DNA of 64,000 bases. Source: Pusillimonas sp. DMV24BSW_D. Its GTDB lineage: Bacteria; Pseudomonadota; Gammaproteobacteria; Burkholderiales; Burkholderiaceae_B. The first letter of the stretch is position 1. Every line of letters begins with the position of its first letter. Under the pieces are notes generated by a model. That model ran no database searches. It was not told where the DNA came from and saw only the letters and a list, made by a program, of their open reading frames with translations. Location: assembly GCF_011388195.1 (NCBI RefSeq), contig NZ_CP049990.1, positions 2,294,001 to 2,358,000 of the forward strand. The letters run 5' to 3'. Of this stretch, positions 38,287-48,002 are shown piece by piece. The translations under genes and the position numbers were made by a program.

Positions 38287-40047
38287 TTAGTGTCCGGATT
38301 GCAATTGCTTTCGGGCCAATACAATAACCGGCAGCAACCCTGCCAGTACGATGGCCAGTGCAGCGACGGCGCCTTCTTCGTATGTCCCGCGTGCGGCCTC
38401 GGCGTAAAGCCAGGTGGCCAGCGTTTCGAAATTGACAGGCCGTAATAATAACGTGGCCGGCAATTCTTTCATGGTGTCGACGAAAACCAATAAGGCAGCC
38501 GCGCCCAGGGCGGGGCGCAATAAAGGTAAATGAACTCTTTTCAATGTTCCCGTTGCCGACTCACCCAGCAAACGCGAGGCCTGCTCTAGTGAGGGAGGAA
38601 TGCGTGCCAAACCCGATTCGATTCCCCCCACGGAAATGGCGAGAAAACGGATGACATAAGCACAGACCAATGCGGTGGTCGACCCCATAAGGATAAGCCC
38701 CGGACTGCTGTCGGAAAACACTTCCACGAGCCAACCAATGGCATTGTCGAAATAAATGAGAGGGGTGAGCAGGCCAATGGCCAGCACCGTGCCGGGTAGG
38801 GCATAGCCGATTGTGGAAATACGGGCTAACGCATGATAAGTGCCGGACCATGACGAGGCGCGCGCGCCTCGCGCGGCCCAGGTAACCACCAAGCCGCAAA
38901 AAACCACCACCAAGGTGGCGATGAGTGCGATTCGCAGTGTGTTGAAGCCACTCAGTAAAAGCTGTTCCGAGACACCCCCCTTGATTTGCAAATGCTTGAT
39001 GGTTTCATTCAGCAAGTAAAGCGCCGGCGCAATAAAGCCCACTACGATGGGAATCCAGCCTAATATGACCGCCACGAGTGCGGCCATGCCTTTAAGCTGC
39101 TTGGGTTGGACGGGACGCATGCGTTGGGTGTTGGCATAACGCTGCCTTTTGCGCCCCTGACGCTCAAGTAAAATCAACCCCACCACAATCGCTAACATGG
39201 CCAGTGCGATTTGTGCTGCACCGGCCAAATCGGTTCGCGTAACCCAGGTGGTGTAAACCGAAACGGTTAGAGTATGTACACCTAAAAACTCAGACGCTCC
39301 AATATCATTCAGCGTTTCCAATAGGGCAAGACTGACCCCCACGGCAATAGCCGGACGCGCCAGGGGCAGGGCAACGCGAAGGAATACACCCCTACCGGAT
39401 AAGCCCAGAATACGCCCGGCCTCCAGCAAACTGGCCGCCTGTGTTGAAAACATGACGCGCGTACTTAGATAAACATAGGGGTAAAGGACAAAGCCCAGTA
39501 AGAGAATGGCGCCGGGGAGCCCACGGATATCGGGCAGATGAAATTCACGTGCACTGGAATAGCCCAGAATGCTGCGGATGAGTTCCTGAACTGGACCAAT
39601 AGGATGAAGGAGATCGAGATAGGCAAACGCAACAATATAAGTGGGGACAGCCAGCGGTAATAAAAGGGCCCACGATAAGATGCGCTGCGAAGGAAAGCTA
39701 AAAGCCGTAACCAACCAGGCTGCACCAGTGCCTAAACAGGTTACAAGCACACCCACGCCCAGCAACAATAAAACGGTATTTTGAAACGCGGTGGGGATAA
39801 CGTAATTAAGCAGGTGCACCCAGTGCTCAAGCGAGCCGCCGGCGGCTAAACCGCCCAACGTTAAAACCGGCGTAATAACGCATATTGCAATGAATAATGC
39901 GCCCAGCCGCCAGCCGGCATCGGATCCAAATTGGAGAGGGCGGGGTAGCGGCAAACGAGTCGGTTCCTGAAACGAAGCAGGCTGCACACCCTGCGGCTGT
40001 GCAGCCTTCACAGAAGGGTTGAACGAGTTGTTATTGATCGAACCCAA
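38287..40047 (-). CDS. fbpB: Iron(III) ABC transporter permease
   Basis: Fused permease of 586 residues with about 12 transmembrane helices in two binding-protein-dependent transport domains, each ending in an EAA-type loop (EAGRILGLSGRGVFLRVALP in the first, EQASRLLGESATGTLKRVHLP in the second). This duplicated layout is typical of FbpB/HitB. The N-terminal 30 residues are hydrophilic and poorly conserved. Its start overlaps the 3' end of the binding-protein gene by 17 bases. Confidence 0.92.
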   Translation of the reverse strand: MGSINNNSFNPSVKAAQPQGVQPASFQEPTRLPLPRPLQFGSDAGWRLGALFIAICVITPVLTLGGLAAGGSLEHWVHLLNYVIPTAFQNTVLLLLGVGVLVTCLGTGAAWLVTAFSFPSQRILSWALLLPLAVPTYIVAFAYLDLLHPIGPVQELIRSILGYSSAREFHLPDIRGLPGAILLLGFVLYPYVYLSTRVMFSTQAASLLEAGRILGLSGRGVFLRVALPLARPAIAVGVSLALLETLNDIGASEFLGVHTLTVSVYTTWVTRTDLAGAAQIALAMLAIVVGLILLERQGRKRQRYANTQRMRPVQPKQLKGMAALVAVILGWIPIVVGFIAPALYLLNETIKHLQIKGGVSEQLLLSGFNTLRIALIATLVVVFCGLVVTWAARGARASSWSGTYHALARISTIGYALPGTVLAIGLLTPLIYFDNAIGWLVEVFSDSSPGLILMGSTTALVCAYVIRFLAISVGGIESGLARIPPSLEQASRLLGESATGTLKRVHLPLLRPALGAAALLVFVDTMKELPATLLLRPVNFETLATWLYAEAARGTYEEGAVAALAIVLAGLLPVIVLARKQLQSGH

Positions 40048-41062
40048 CTTTGTCTACCAGCTTACTGGCTTCTTTACGATGCTTGGCAATTTCAACCAGC
40101 GGCAGCGGATCGACTTTAAGTGGCCCGAAACTCGCGACAACAGGATCAAGCTTAACACCGGCGCGAACCGGATACTCATAATTGGCTTGTGCATACATTT
40201 GCTGGGCTTTATCTGACACCAGATACTCCAGCAATGCCTGCGCGTTGTCTTTGTTAGGGGCATATTTTGCCACAGCTGCGCCGGAGATGTTTACATGGGT
40301 ACCCTGGCTTTTTGTAGAGGCAAAAGTAGGACGAATGACTTTAATGGCCTGGCCCCATTTGTGGTTGTCGCTGCCGGGTTCGGCATTTTTCATTCGACCC
40401 ACATAATAAGCGTTTGCGATGCCAATGTCGCAAATCCCGCCCAGAATATCGCGGGCAACATCGCGATCACCCCCTGCAGCTTTGCGCCCCAGGTTTGCTT
40501 TAACGCCTTCCAGCCACGTTTCTGTGGCCTCAACACCGTTGTGTGCAATCATGGCGGCGATGAGCGCTGTATTGTATGGGTGCTGACCTGAGCGGATGCA
40601 CACCTTACCTTTCCATTTTGGGTCGGCAAAGTCTTCATACGTGAGGCTGTCGATGTTGAGTTCTTTTGCTACGTAGGCAACACGGTCGCGTAAGGAAAGG
40701 GCATACCAATGGTTGTCGGCGCCGCGCAAATTAGCGGGAATAACTTCGTTAAGTGTCTTGGACTCAACGGGTTGTGTGATGCCGCCCTGTACCAGGTCGA
40801 TCAAGTTGCCGATATCAACCGTCATCAGCACATCGGCGGGGGATTTATCGCCTTCAGCCTTAACACGTTCAAGCAGGCCGTCTTTAACAAATACGGTGTT
40901 TACGTTGATACCGGTATCGGTTTTGAATTGTTCGATAATCGGCTGTATCAAGCCTGGTTCGCGCGTGGTGTACAGATTTACTTCGTTGGCCTGCGCAGAC
41001 GCAGCGGTGAATAGTCCGGAAAGTGCGATTGCAGATAGCAGAGCACGGGAAAATAACTTCAT
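40031..41062 (-). CDS. fbpA: Iron(III) ABC transporter periplasmic binding protein
   Basis: Periplasmic ferric-binding protein of 343 residues with a signal peptide cleaved after about residue 25 (ASAQA). The mature start NEVNLYTTREPGL and the tandem tyrosines in IANAYYVGRM, which bind iron in FbpA/FutA proteins, are present. It feeds Fe3+ to the FbpB/FbpC system encoded downstream. A Fur box lies 105 bases upstream, so the operon should be induced by iron starvation. Confidence 0.93.
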   Translation of the reverse strand: MKLFSRALLSAIALSGLFTAASAQANEVNLYTTREPGLIQPIIEQFKTDTGINVNTVFVKDGLLERVKAEGDKSPADVLMTVDIGNLIDLVQGGITQPVESKTLNEVIPANLRGADNHWYALSLRDRVAYVAKELNIDSLTYEDFADPKWKGKVCIRSGQHPYNTALIAAMIAHNGVEATETWLEGVKANLGRKAAGGDRDVARDILGGICDIGIANAYYVGRMKNAEPGSDNHKWGQAIKVIRPTFASTKSQGTHVNISGAAVAKYAPNKDNAQALLEYLVSDKAQQMYAQANYEYPVRAGVKLDPVVASFGPLKVDPLPLVEIAKHRKEASKLVDKVGFDQ

Positions 41063-41166
41063 GAAGAGACTCCGAAGCGGAAATAGGCGTTGTTACGAAT
41101 TAATGATAAAGCCGCACGCAGTGCACTACTTGCACGGCTGGATGAAAACACTGTTGAGTTTGTAAA

Positions 41167-41181
41167 TAACAATGATTCTCA
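41167..41181 (-). promoter_or_regulatory. Fur box of the fbpABC operon
   Basis: Read on the minus strand, TGAGAATCATTGTTA matches the 7-1-7 Fur consensus (TGATAATGATTATCA type) at most informative positions. It lies 105 bases upstream of fbpA. A further partial half-site, AATGATAA, lies closer at 41102-41109. Iron-bound Fur should repress the operon here. Confidence 0.75.
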
Positions 41182-41425
41182 AATAGAATAGCATAAATCA
41201 GGAATAAAGGGGTATGGTCTTGCCTTAATAAAGCGTAAGCACTCTATTATTGTCAGGTCAGGCAAATGGGAAATAAACCGTCAAACAATTTGAAAAGTTG
41301 TGGTCTAACAACTTATCTATTGAAATTACAGGATAAATTGGTAAAATTGTAGTAAGCCTGAAAATCAGATATGGGCAGGTATGGCAAACCTAAATGCAGC
41401 GTATTAATGCAATTATGCTGAAGGC

Positions 41426-41453
41426 TTGCTAATAAAACGGCATATATTATGCT
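41426..41453 (+). promoter_or_regulatory. Possible promoter of the ferredoxin-NADP reductase gene
   Basis: TTGCTA (41426-41431) and TATGCT (41448-41453) are separated by 16 bases, 25 bases before the ATG. The match to a sigma-70 promoter is fair but not decisive. Confidence 0.35.
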
Positions 41454-41478
41454 CTAACCACCGAAGAAGACACTTATT

Positions 41479-42255
41479 ATGGCAGCTTTCAATTCAGAAA
41501 AAGTTCTCAGTGTTCATCACTGGAACGAAACGCTTTTTTCCTTTACCACCACGCGCGACCCCGGCTTGCGTTTCCACAATGGACACTTCGTTATGCTGGG
41601 TCTGGAAGTGGAAGGCAAACCGCTGCTGCGTGCTTATAGCATCGCTAGTGCCAACTACGAAGAAAACCTCGAGTTTCTTAGCATTAAGGTGCCCGACGGT
41701 CCATTAACGTCGCGCTTGCAGCATTTGAAGGTGGGCGATGAAGTACTGGTTAGCAAAAAGCCGGTTGGCACGCTGGTTGTGGATGACCTGAATCCGGGCA
41801 AACATCTTTATCTGTTCGGTACAGGCACGGGCCTTGCTCCTTTCATGAGCATTATCAAAGATCCCGAAGTCTACGAGCGCTTCGACAAAATCGTCCTCAT
41901 GCATGGCGTGCGCTTTGTTAGCGAGCTGGCCTATGCCGATTTCATCGAAAATGAGTTACCCAACAACGAATTCTTCGGTGACATGGTGCGCGAGAAGCTT
42001 ATTTATTATCCGACGGTTACACGCGAAGAGTTCCAGAATAAAGGGCGTATTACCCATGCAATTGAAAGTGGTGATTTTGCCCGCAAAACCGGCTTGCCTG
42101 ATCTGAACCCCGAAACCGATCGCGCCATGATCTGCGGTAGCCCTGCGATGCTGGAAGATATCAGCAATATGCTTGATACCCGTGGCTTTACCATTTCTCC
42201 GGGGGTCGGTGATCCTGGCGACTACGTTATTGAGCGCGCTTTCGTGGAAAAATAA
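41479..42255 (+). CDS. fpr: Ferredoxin--NADP+ reductase
   Basis: Bacterial FAD-dependent reductase of 258 residues exchanging electrons between NADP(H) and ferredoxin or flavodoxin. The FAD-binding RAYSIAS motif is in the N-terminal barrel, the NADP-binding GTGTGLAPFMSI in the C-terminal domain, and the protein ends VIERAFVEK as in subclass I Fpr. Such enzymes support redox homeostasis and iron-sulfur repair. It stands alone, divergent from the iron transporter; oxyR lies a few genes away. Confidence 0.93.
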   Translation: MAAFNSEKVLSVHHWNETLFSFTTTRDPGLRFHNGHFVMLGLEVEGKPLLRAYSIASANYEENLEFLSIKVPDGPLTSRLQHLKVGDEVLVSKKPVGTLVVDDLNPGKHLYLFGTGTGLAPFMSIIKDPEVYERFDKIVLMHGVRFVSELAYADFIENELPNNEFFGDMVREKLIYYPTVTREEFQNKGRITHAIESGDFARKTGLPDLNPETDRAMICGSPAMLEDISNMLDTRGFTISPGVGDPGDYVIERAFVEK

Positions 42256-42349
42256 GAGTTTTCATTGCTGCGGTGGGCTGTTAATTTTGTCTATAGAAAG
42301 ATAAACTCTAATAGTATTTTCAACTCCAATACTTATGTAGAGACTTATC

Positions 42350-42736
42350 ATGACAAAACAGGTTATTCACTCGAACGACGCCCCCGCTGCAGTAGGCCCT
42401 TATTCTCAAGCCATTGCGGCCGGCTCAGGGAAAACCGTCTATTTATCGGGTCAAATTGGGCTTGAACCTGGTACGGGCGAATTGGTGTCCGAAAATTTTG
42501 AGGGGCAGGTTCGCCAGTCATTTGCCAATCTAAAAGCAGTGATCGAAGCGGCGGGTGGCACGCTCGACAGTATTGTTCGATTGAATCTATATTTAACCGA
42601 TCTTTCCAAGTTTGCCGGCGCCAACGCGATCATGGCCGACATCATTCCCGAGCCTTTCCCTGCCCGCAGCACAATTGGTGTTGCCAGTTTGCCCAAAGGG
42701 GCGCAGTTTGAGGTAGACGCCATTATCGTGGTTTAA
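42350..42736 (+). CDS. ridA: RidA-family reactive intermediate deaminase
   Basis: Trimeric enamine/imine deaminase of 128 residues, the standard length. The active-site Arg106 (FPARSTIGV) and Glu121 (QFEVDAI) are present, with the N-terminal APAAVGPYSQA and SGQIG motifs. It hydrolyses 2-aminoacrylate and related imines from PLP enzymes. It is followed 23 bases later by recG, so the two may share a transcript. Confidence 0.95.
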   Translation: MTKQVIHSNDAPAAVGPYSQAIAAGSGKTVYLSGQIGLEPGTGELVSENFEGQVRQSFANLKAVIEAAGGTLDSIVRLNLYLTDLSKFAGANAIMADIIPEPFPARSTIGVASLPKGAQFEVDAIIVV

Positions 42737-42759
42737 CATACCACTACAGGCTTGCCTGG

Positions 42760-44817
42760 TTGAAACGAAAAACGGTGGCAACAAGCACATTGTCGGCAAC
42801 GGAACGTCGCCTTCAGCGTCTTGGGTTGCGAACGCCCCAAGATTGCGTCATTCACTTGCCCATCCGCTACGAAGATGAAACGCAACTGCATCGCATCGCA
42901 TCGGCGCGCGTTGGGCAAACAGTACAACTGGAAGGCGAAATTTCCTATAACGAAGTACAGCTTCGGCCTCGTCGTCAGCTTGTTGCCTTATTGAAAGACG
43001 ACACAGGCAGCATCTTCCTGCGTTGGTTGCACTTCTACCCCAACCAGCAAAAGCAGGTTTCGAAGGGGCAATTAGTCCGTGTTCGCGGCGAAATTCGCTC
43101 TGGTTTCAACGGATTGGAAATCGTGCATCCGCGCGTCAGCAGAGCAGGAGGGGCGCTTGCTTCCACATTCACTCCCGTGTATTCCACCACAGATGGGTTA
43201 ACACAACCTGTTTTGCGGAAAATTATCGGTCAGGCACTTGAAAGCGCCGACCTTTCCGATACATTGCCGGACACAATTCGCTATCGTTTCAAGCTGATGC
43301 CGTTTGCTCAAGCAGTACGCACGCTTCACTACCCACCAACGCAAACTACGCTCTCCAGCCTTGAAGAACGTTCCCATCCTGCGTGGCAACGGATCAAGTT
43401 CGACGAGCTTCTGGCGCAACAGCTGTCTCTGGCTTCAGCGCGGGCATTGCGCCTGGAACAAACGGCAACCCCTCTGAACGCGAATCATGAACCGTTGTTT
43501 AGTGCCTTGCGTGAACGCCTGCCTTTCGCATTGACCCGCGCGCAAGAACGGGTCATCAACGAAATTAGTCAAGATCTGTCACGCGCGCATCCCATGCATC
43601 GTTTGTTGCAGGGCGATGTCGGCAGCGGGAAAACCATTGTGGCTGCGTTTGCTGCGCTTAAAGCAATTTCAAGTGGTGCCCAAGTGGCGGTGATGGCACC
43701 AACCGAATTATTGGCCGAACAGCACTATCACAAGCTGCAAGCCTGGATGACGCCTTTGGGTGTTCAGGTTCAATGGTTAAGCGGAAGCCAGAAAAGCAAA
43801 AGCAAACAACAAGTTCTAGGCTCCATTGCCAGCGGCGAAACGCAATTAGTCGTGGGCACCCAAGCGCTTATCCAGGCTTCGGTTGAGTTTCATTGTTTAG
43901 GGTTGGTGATTCTGGATGAGCAGCACCGTTTTGGCGTGGGGCAACGGTTGGCACTAGGGCAAAAAGGTGAGCAGCAGGTCTCTCATGCGCCGCTGCTGCC
44001 GCATCAGCTCAATATGAGCGCCACCCCGATTCCACGCACATTGGCCATGACACTGTTTGCCGATCTCGACGTTTCGGTGCTCGACGAGCTGCCGCCAGGG
44101 CGCCGGGCAGTTGTAACGAAGTTGGTTGCCGACAGTCGTCGGCAGGAGCTCATTGCGCATATCCATTCCGAGATACAGAAAGGGCGGCAAGTGTACTGGG
44201 TGTGCCCATTGGTTGAAGAAAGTGAGGCGCTGCAGTTGCAAACCGCTGTGGATACCCATGCTTATTTACAGCAAACGTTGCCGGATTTAAGTATCGGCCT
44301 AGTTCACGGTCGCCTGAAATCCGCCGAGAAAACCGAGGTAATGGAAGCGTTTCGCAGCGGTGAAATATCCTTGCTGGTCGCCACAACAGTGATCGAAGTC
44401 GGGGTCGATGTGCCGAATGCAACTTTAATGGTGATCGAACATGCCGAGCGATTCGGCTTGGCGCAGTTGCATCAGCTGCGCGGTCGCGTCGGCCGTGGTG
44501 CCGAGCAATCAGTTTGTGTTTTGCTTTATCAGCCGCCTTTGTCGGCTATTGCGCGTCAACGCTTACGTACGATGTACGAAACAACTGATGGTTTCGAGGT
44601 TGCCCGCCGTGACCTGGCGCTGAGGGGGCCGGGCGAGTTTCTTGGTTTAAGGCAGTCGGGCGTGCCGCTTTTGCGTTTTGCCGACATCGAAACGGATACC
44701 GCTCTTGTCGAACAAGCCCAGTCGCTTGCCACCGAACTATTGTCGAACGCACGCGACATTGCGCAGATGCATCTCGACCGATGGATGCAAGGCAAACATG
44801 TTTATTTACGCAGTTAA
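42760..44817 (+). CDS. recG: ATP-dependent DNA helicase RecG
   Basis: Branch-migration helicase of 685 residues that reverses stalled replication forks. An N-terminal wedge/OB domain precedes the helicase core with Walker A GDVGSGKTIVAA, the DEQH box (ILDEQHRFG), SATPIPRTLAM, and the C-terminal QLRGRVGRG motif VI. The start is TTG 42760, which gives a complete N-terminal domain, but its ribosome-binding site is weak; later starts are possible. All motifs are intact. Confidence 0.96.
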   Translation: MKRKTVATSTLSATERRLQRLGLRTPQDCVIHLPIRYEDETQLHRIASARVGQTVQLEGEISYNEVQLRPRRQLVALLKDDTGSIFLRWLHFYPNQQKQVSKGQLVRVRGEIRSGFNGLEIVHPRVSRAGGALASTFTPVYSTTDGLTQPVLRKIIGQALESADLSDTLPDTIRYRFKLMPFAQAVRTLHYPPTQTTLSSLEERSHPAWQRIKFDELLAQQLSLASARALRLEQTATPLNANHEPLFSALRERLPFALTRAQERVINEISQDLSRAHPMHRLLQGDVGSGKTIVAAFAALKAISSGAQVAVMAPTELLAEQHYHKLQAWMTPLGVQVQWLSGSQKSKSKQQVLGSIASGETQLVVGTQALIQASVEFHCLGLVILDEQHRFGVGQRLALGQKGEQQVSHAPLLPHQLNMSATPIPRTLAMTLFADLDVSVLDELPPGRRAVVTKLVADSRRQELIAHIHSEIQKGRQVYWVCPLVEESEALQLQTAVDTHAYLQQTLPDLSIGLVHGRLKSAEKTEVMEAFRSGEISLLVATTVIEVGVDVPNATLMVIEHAERFGLAQLHQLRGRVGRGAEQSVCVLLYQPPLSAIARQRLRTMYETTDGFEVARRDLALRGPGEFLGLRQSGVPLLRFADIETDTALVEQAQSLATELLSNARDIAQMHLDRWMQGKHVYLRS

Positions 44818-44837
44818 TAACGGGATCAGGAGTTGCC

Positions 44838-45779
44838 ATGACGCTGACTGAGCTGAAGTATATTGTCGCCGTTGCCCGTGAGCGCCATTTTGGCCGCGCG
44901 GCTGATGCCTGTTTTGTCAGCCAACCGACATTGTCCGTTGCGATTCGCAAACTCGAAGAGGAACTGGGCGTGACGCTGTTTGAGCGAGGCGGGAATGAAA
45001 TTGCCGTTACACCTATTGGGTTGCGTGTGGTGGCTCAAGCCCAGAAGGTTTTGGAGGAGGCGGGTAATTTAAAGGAAATAGCACGGGAGGGGCATGATCC
45101 ACTTGCCGGACCGTTGAGGGTGGGAATTATTTATACGATTGGGCCATACCTATTACCTCGTTTGGTTCCGGCTCAAATTGAAATCACGCCACAAATGCCG
45201 TTGATTCTTCAGGAAAACTTCACGACACGGCTCATTGAGTTGCTCCGACAGGGCGAGATTGACTGCGCGATCATGGCATTGCCGTTACCCGATGCGGGGC
45301 TGGAAGTGTATCCACTATACGATGAGCCTTTTGTGATTGCGGTACCGCGTCGACACCCTTGGGCCAAATGCAAAGAAATCAGCGCCTCGGAGCTTAAAGA
45401 CGAAACCATGTTGCTACTGGGTGTTGGTCACTGCTTTCGTGATCAGGTACTGGAAGTGTGTCCCGAGCTTTCGCGCTTTTCAGCGTCCAGTGAAGGGATT
45501 CAGCGAACCTTCGAAGGCTCATCGTTGGAAACGATACGTCACATGGTTGCGGCAGGAATTGGTATTACCGTTTTGCCGGCCAGCGCGATTCCAGGGGCAC
45601 CTAACGATTTATTGGCTTACATTCCGTTCAAGAAGCCTATCCCCAGCCGCCGAGTGGTCTTGGCGTGGCGTAAAAGCTTTCCCAGGCCTGCTGCCATTCA
45701 GGCGCTGATTCAAGCTATTGAGCAGTGCGATTTACCGGGTGTGAACCCAATGTCTTACAACCAGCCCGTGTTATCGTGA
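44838..45779 (+). CDS. oxyR: Hydrogen peroxide-responsive LysR regulator OxyR
   Basis: LysR-type regulator of 313 residues. The N-terminal helix-turn-helix (AADACFVSQPTLSVAIRKLE) is followed by the effector domain with Cys199 and Cys208 (GHCFRDQVLEVC), exactly the redox pair of OxyR in number and spacing. Peroxide forms the disulfide and activates target genes. ATG 44838 follows CAGGAG; an upstream in-frame start lies within recG. No katG/ahpC operon is nearby. Confidence 0.96.
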   Translation: MTLTELKYIVAVARERHFGRAADACFVSQPTLSVAIRKLEEELGVTLFERGGNEIAVTPIGLRVVAQAQKVLEEAGNLKEIAREGHDPLAGPLRVGIIYTIGPYLLPRLVPAQIEITPQMPLILQENFTTRLIELLRQGEIDCAIMALPLPDAGLEVYPLYDEPFVIAVPRRHPWAKCKEISASELKDETMLLLGVGHCFRDQVLEVCPELSRFSASSEGIQRTFEGSSLETIRHMVAAGIGITVLPASAIPGAPNDLLAYIPFKKPIPSRRVVLAWRKSFPRPAAIQALIQAIEQCDLPGVNPMSYNQPVLS

Positions 45780-45823
45780 TATCACTTGCCTATCCTTATC
45801 AATCTAGTTAAAAAATTATCGCT

Positions 45824-46663
45824 ATGAGCACTCATCAGGAACTAAAACTTGCCTTCATTGGCGGCGGAAATATGGCATCGGCCCTGGGCGCCGGGCTGAT
45901 CGGAAAACGGTGCGGCGCACAAGACGTCCACGTGGTTGATATTGATGAAAATGTACTAAAGCGCTGGGCAGAGCAGGGCGTAAGCACGGCCTCGCAAGCC
46001 GACGAAACGCTTGGCAACCATCGGGTCTGGGTATTCGCAGTGAAACCACAGGTTATGAAAGAAACCGTGGCAGCCTGCAAACCCTTTTTACGTGACGACA
46101 CATTAGCGATCAGCATCGCCGCCGGCATCGATTCGGACACGTTCGCGCAATGGCTGGGTGAGCCGGGGCAACCCTGGACTCGTCTGGTTCGTTGTATGCC
46201 AAATACGCCGTCACTGGTGGGGGCTGGTATTTCGGGCTTATGTGCCGCAAAAGGCGTTTCCGAACAAGATCGCGCTTTGGCGCAGCAGCTGCTGCGGGCG
46301 GTTGGGGAGGTTGTCTGGGTCGACAACGATCAGCAAATTGATGCAGTGACGGCTTTATCTGGAAGCGGGCCTGCCTACGTATTCCTGTTTCTGGAGGCTT
46401 TGATACAAGGGGGCCGGCAGTTAGGTCTTTCCGAAGCCCAGGCCCGGCAATTGGCGTTGGCAACACTAAGCGGCGCAACAGAATTGGCCAGCTTGTCGCC
46501 GGAGCCTCCATCTGTGTTGCGTGAGCGTGTCACTTCCAAAGGGGGGACAACGGCCGAAGCCTTGCGTGTTTTCAACGAACGTGACTTTGTGGCCATTGTT
46601 CAGGAAGCGATGAAGGCATCGTATAATAGGGCCTCCGAGCTGTCTGTTGAACTTTCCAAATGA
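45824..46663 (+). CDS. proC: Pyrroline-5-carboxylate reductase
   Basis: Last enzyme of proline synthesis, 279 residues. The N-terminal Rossmann motif FIGGGNMASALGAGL, the MPNTPSLVGAGISGL substrate loop and the C-terminal ALSGSGPAYVFLFLEAL and TSKGGTTAEALRVF segments are all there. The stop overlaps the next start by ATGA, suggesting coupling with the transporter gene. Confidence 0.96.
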   Translation: MSTHQELKLAFIGGGNMASALGAGLIGKRCGAQDVHVVDIDENVLKRWAEQGVSTASQADETLGNHRVWVFAVKPQVMKETVAACKPFLRDDTLAISIAAGIDSDTFAQWLGEPGQPWTRLVRCMPNTPSLVGAGISGLCAAKGVSEQDRALAQQLLRAVGEVVWVDNDQQIDAVTALSGSGPAYVFLFLEALIQGGRQLGLSEAQARQLALATLSGATELASLSPEPPSVLRERVTSKGGTTAEALRVFNERDFVAIVQEAMKASYNRASELSVELSK

Positions 46664-47214
46664 AATCAAATTCTTATCACGTGCCCATGACGGCGCGTCA
46701 AATTCTGCTGGCGGTCGCCGCCATGGCCATTGTAGTGGTGGGGTCGAACGTATTGGTTCAGTACCCCATCAATAAATGGCTGACATGGGGTGCCATTTCC
46801 TACCCCGTGGCGTTTCTGGTTGCCGACCTCATCAATCGGCGCTTCGGTGCCAAATCGGCCCGGCAGGTTGCCGTGGCAGGTTTCGTGGTGGCCATTGTAT
46901 TTTCGGTATGGGTCGCCACGCCGCGTATTGCGTTGGCTTCCGGGGTTGCATTCTTATTCGCTCAACTGCTCGATATTTATGTATTCGATCGGTTGAGGCA
47001 ACAGCAATGGTGGCGTGCGCCACTTATCGGCGGAGTGGCGGGAGCCACACTTGATACCATTTTGTTCTTTAGCATTGCATTCGCTGGAACCGGCATTAAC
47101 TGGCCGGCTTTGTTAGTGGGCGACCTGGCGGTTAAGTTGGCCGTGAATTTGGCGTTGCTGGCACCTTTCCGGGCGTTAATGTGGAATATCGCGCGGCCCG
47201 CCAAATCGGCTTAA
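46660..47214 (+). CDS. Queuosine precursor transporter (VUT/YhhQ family)
   Basis: Integral membrane protein of 184 residues with about six hydrophobic segments. The pattern ISYPVAFLVADLINRRFG and the late GGVAGATLDTILFFSIAF match the DUF165/VUT family, whose YhhQ member imports queuosine precursors preQ0/preQ1 for tRNA modification. No queuosine synthesis gene is in the window, so salvage cannot be judged. It overlaps proC by four bases. Confidence 0.85.
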   Translation: MKSNSYHVPMTARQILLAVAAMAIVVVGSNVLVQYPINKWLTWGAISYPVAFLVADLINRRFGAKSARQVAVAGFVVAIVFSVWVATPRIALASGVAFLFAQLLDIYVFDRLRQQQWWRAPLIGGVAGATLDTILFFSIAFAGTGINWPALLVGDLAVKLAVNLALLAPFRALMWNIARPAKSA

Positions 47215-47248
47215 CAGGGCAGGCCGGGCGTATTCAGCTGTTTGCCGG

Positions 47249-47857
47249 TTATTCCAAGCCCTGGCGGTTTAGCGCATTTTGAACGCCAGGATCTGCTGCC
47301 ATACGGTTATAGAATGCGTCCAGGTTTTTCAGGTTAGACATATCAATGCCTTTTGCGCGGGTCCAGCGATTAACTGTATACAGATAAGGGTCGGCCAATG
47401 AGCGTTTCCCTGCCAGATAATCACGGTCGGCTAGGCGCTTGTCGGCCACACTAAATAAAAATTTGATACGTTCCGCCGCTTTGGTTGCCAGTTCCTCTTG
47501 CCCCTGCGGCGTGCTTTGAAAATTCTGCGGCACAAAGACCAGCGAGAAGGTACGGTGCAAATCGGAATTGCAAAATGATAGCCAGCGTCGTACTTCTGCA
47601 CGTTCTTTTGCAGTGGTGCCGTGCAGCCCGCTTTCAGGATGCAATTCGGCCAGATATTCCATAATGGCCACACTTTGTGACAGAACGAAATCATCATCAA
47701 CCAATACCGGTACGGATCCAACCGGATTCAAAGCCAGGAACTGGGGCGTTTTGGTTTGCTCACGAGTGACTTCTTCAAGCTCGTAGCCAACATTCATCCA
47801 CTCGAGCACAATTTGCGATGCCAGCGGGCAGGCGCCTTTCAGGTAATAAAGCTTCAT
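47249..47857 (-). CDS. Glutathione S-transferase, beta-like
   Basis: Two-domain GST of 202 residues. The thioredoxin-fold N-terminus starts MKLYYLKGACPLASQ with Cys10, the residue that defines beta-class bacterial GSTs, and has the cis-Pro loop GSVPVLVDD; the helical C-terminal domain is complete. ATG 47857 is used, since the upstream frame extension lacks family similarity. It may conjugate or reduce electrophiles; the substrate is unknown. Convergent with the transporter gene. Confidence 0.9.
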   Translation of the reverse strand: MKLYYLKGACPLASQIVLEWMNVGYELEEVTREQTKTPQFLALNPVGSVPVLVDDDFVLSQSVAIMEYLAELHPESGLHGTTAKERAEVRRWLSFCNSDLHRTFSLVFVPQNFQSTPQGQEELATKAAERIKFLFSVADKRLADRDYLAGKRSLADPYLYTVNRWTRAKGIDMSNLKNLDAFYNRMAADPGVQNALNRQGLE

Positions 47858-48002
47858 GGTTATCCTTGAATCAGTTAAATCGAATTGAGCTGATATTCTA
47901 TCGATGACCATCGCGAATGCAAACAGGCTTGATTAAACCAGTAGTTTGATCCGATCAGGTTGCAGTTGCGCTACCATGTTATTTTTGGAGTGCGTTGTTA
48001 CC

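Larger units (their letters stand above)
41063..41478. other. Intergenic region between fbpA and the ferredoxin reductase gene
   Basis: A 416-base, AT-rich divergent gap with no credible gene. The left third holds the Fur box and the iron-transport promoter, the right end a possible promoter for the reductase gene. Nothing else recognised in the middle (about 41190-41420). Confidence 0.6.

Noticed and set aside
41167-41478. Possible small RNA or small gene in the AT-rich gap
   Set aside because: No start with a ribosome-binding site, no terminator hairpin and no recognised structure.
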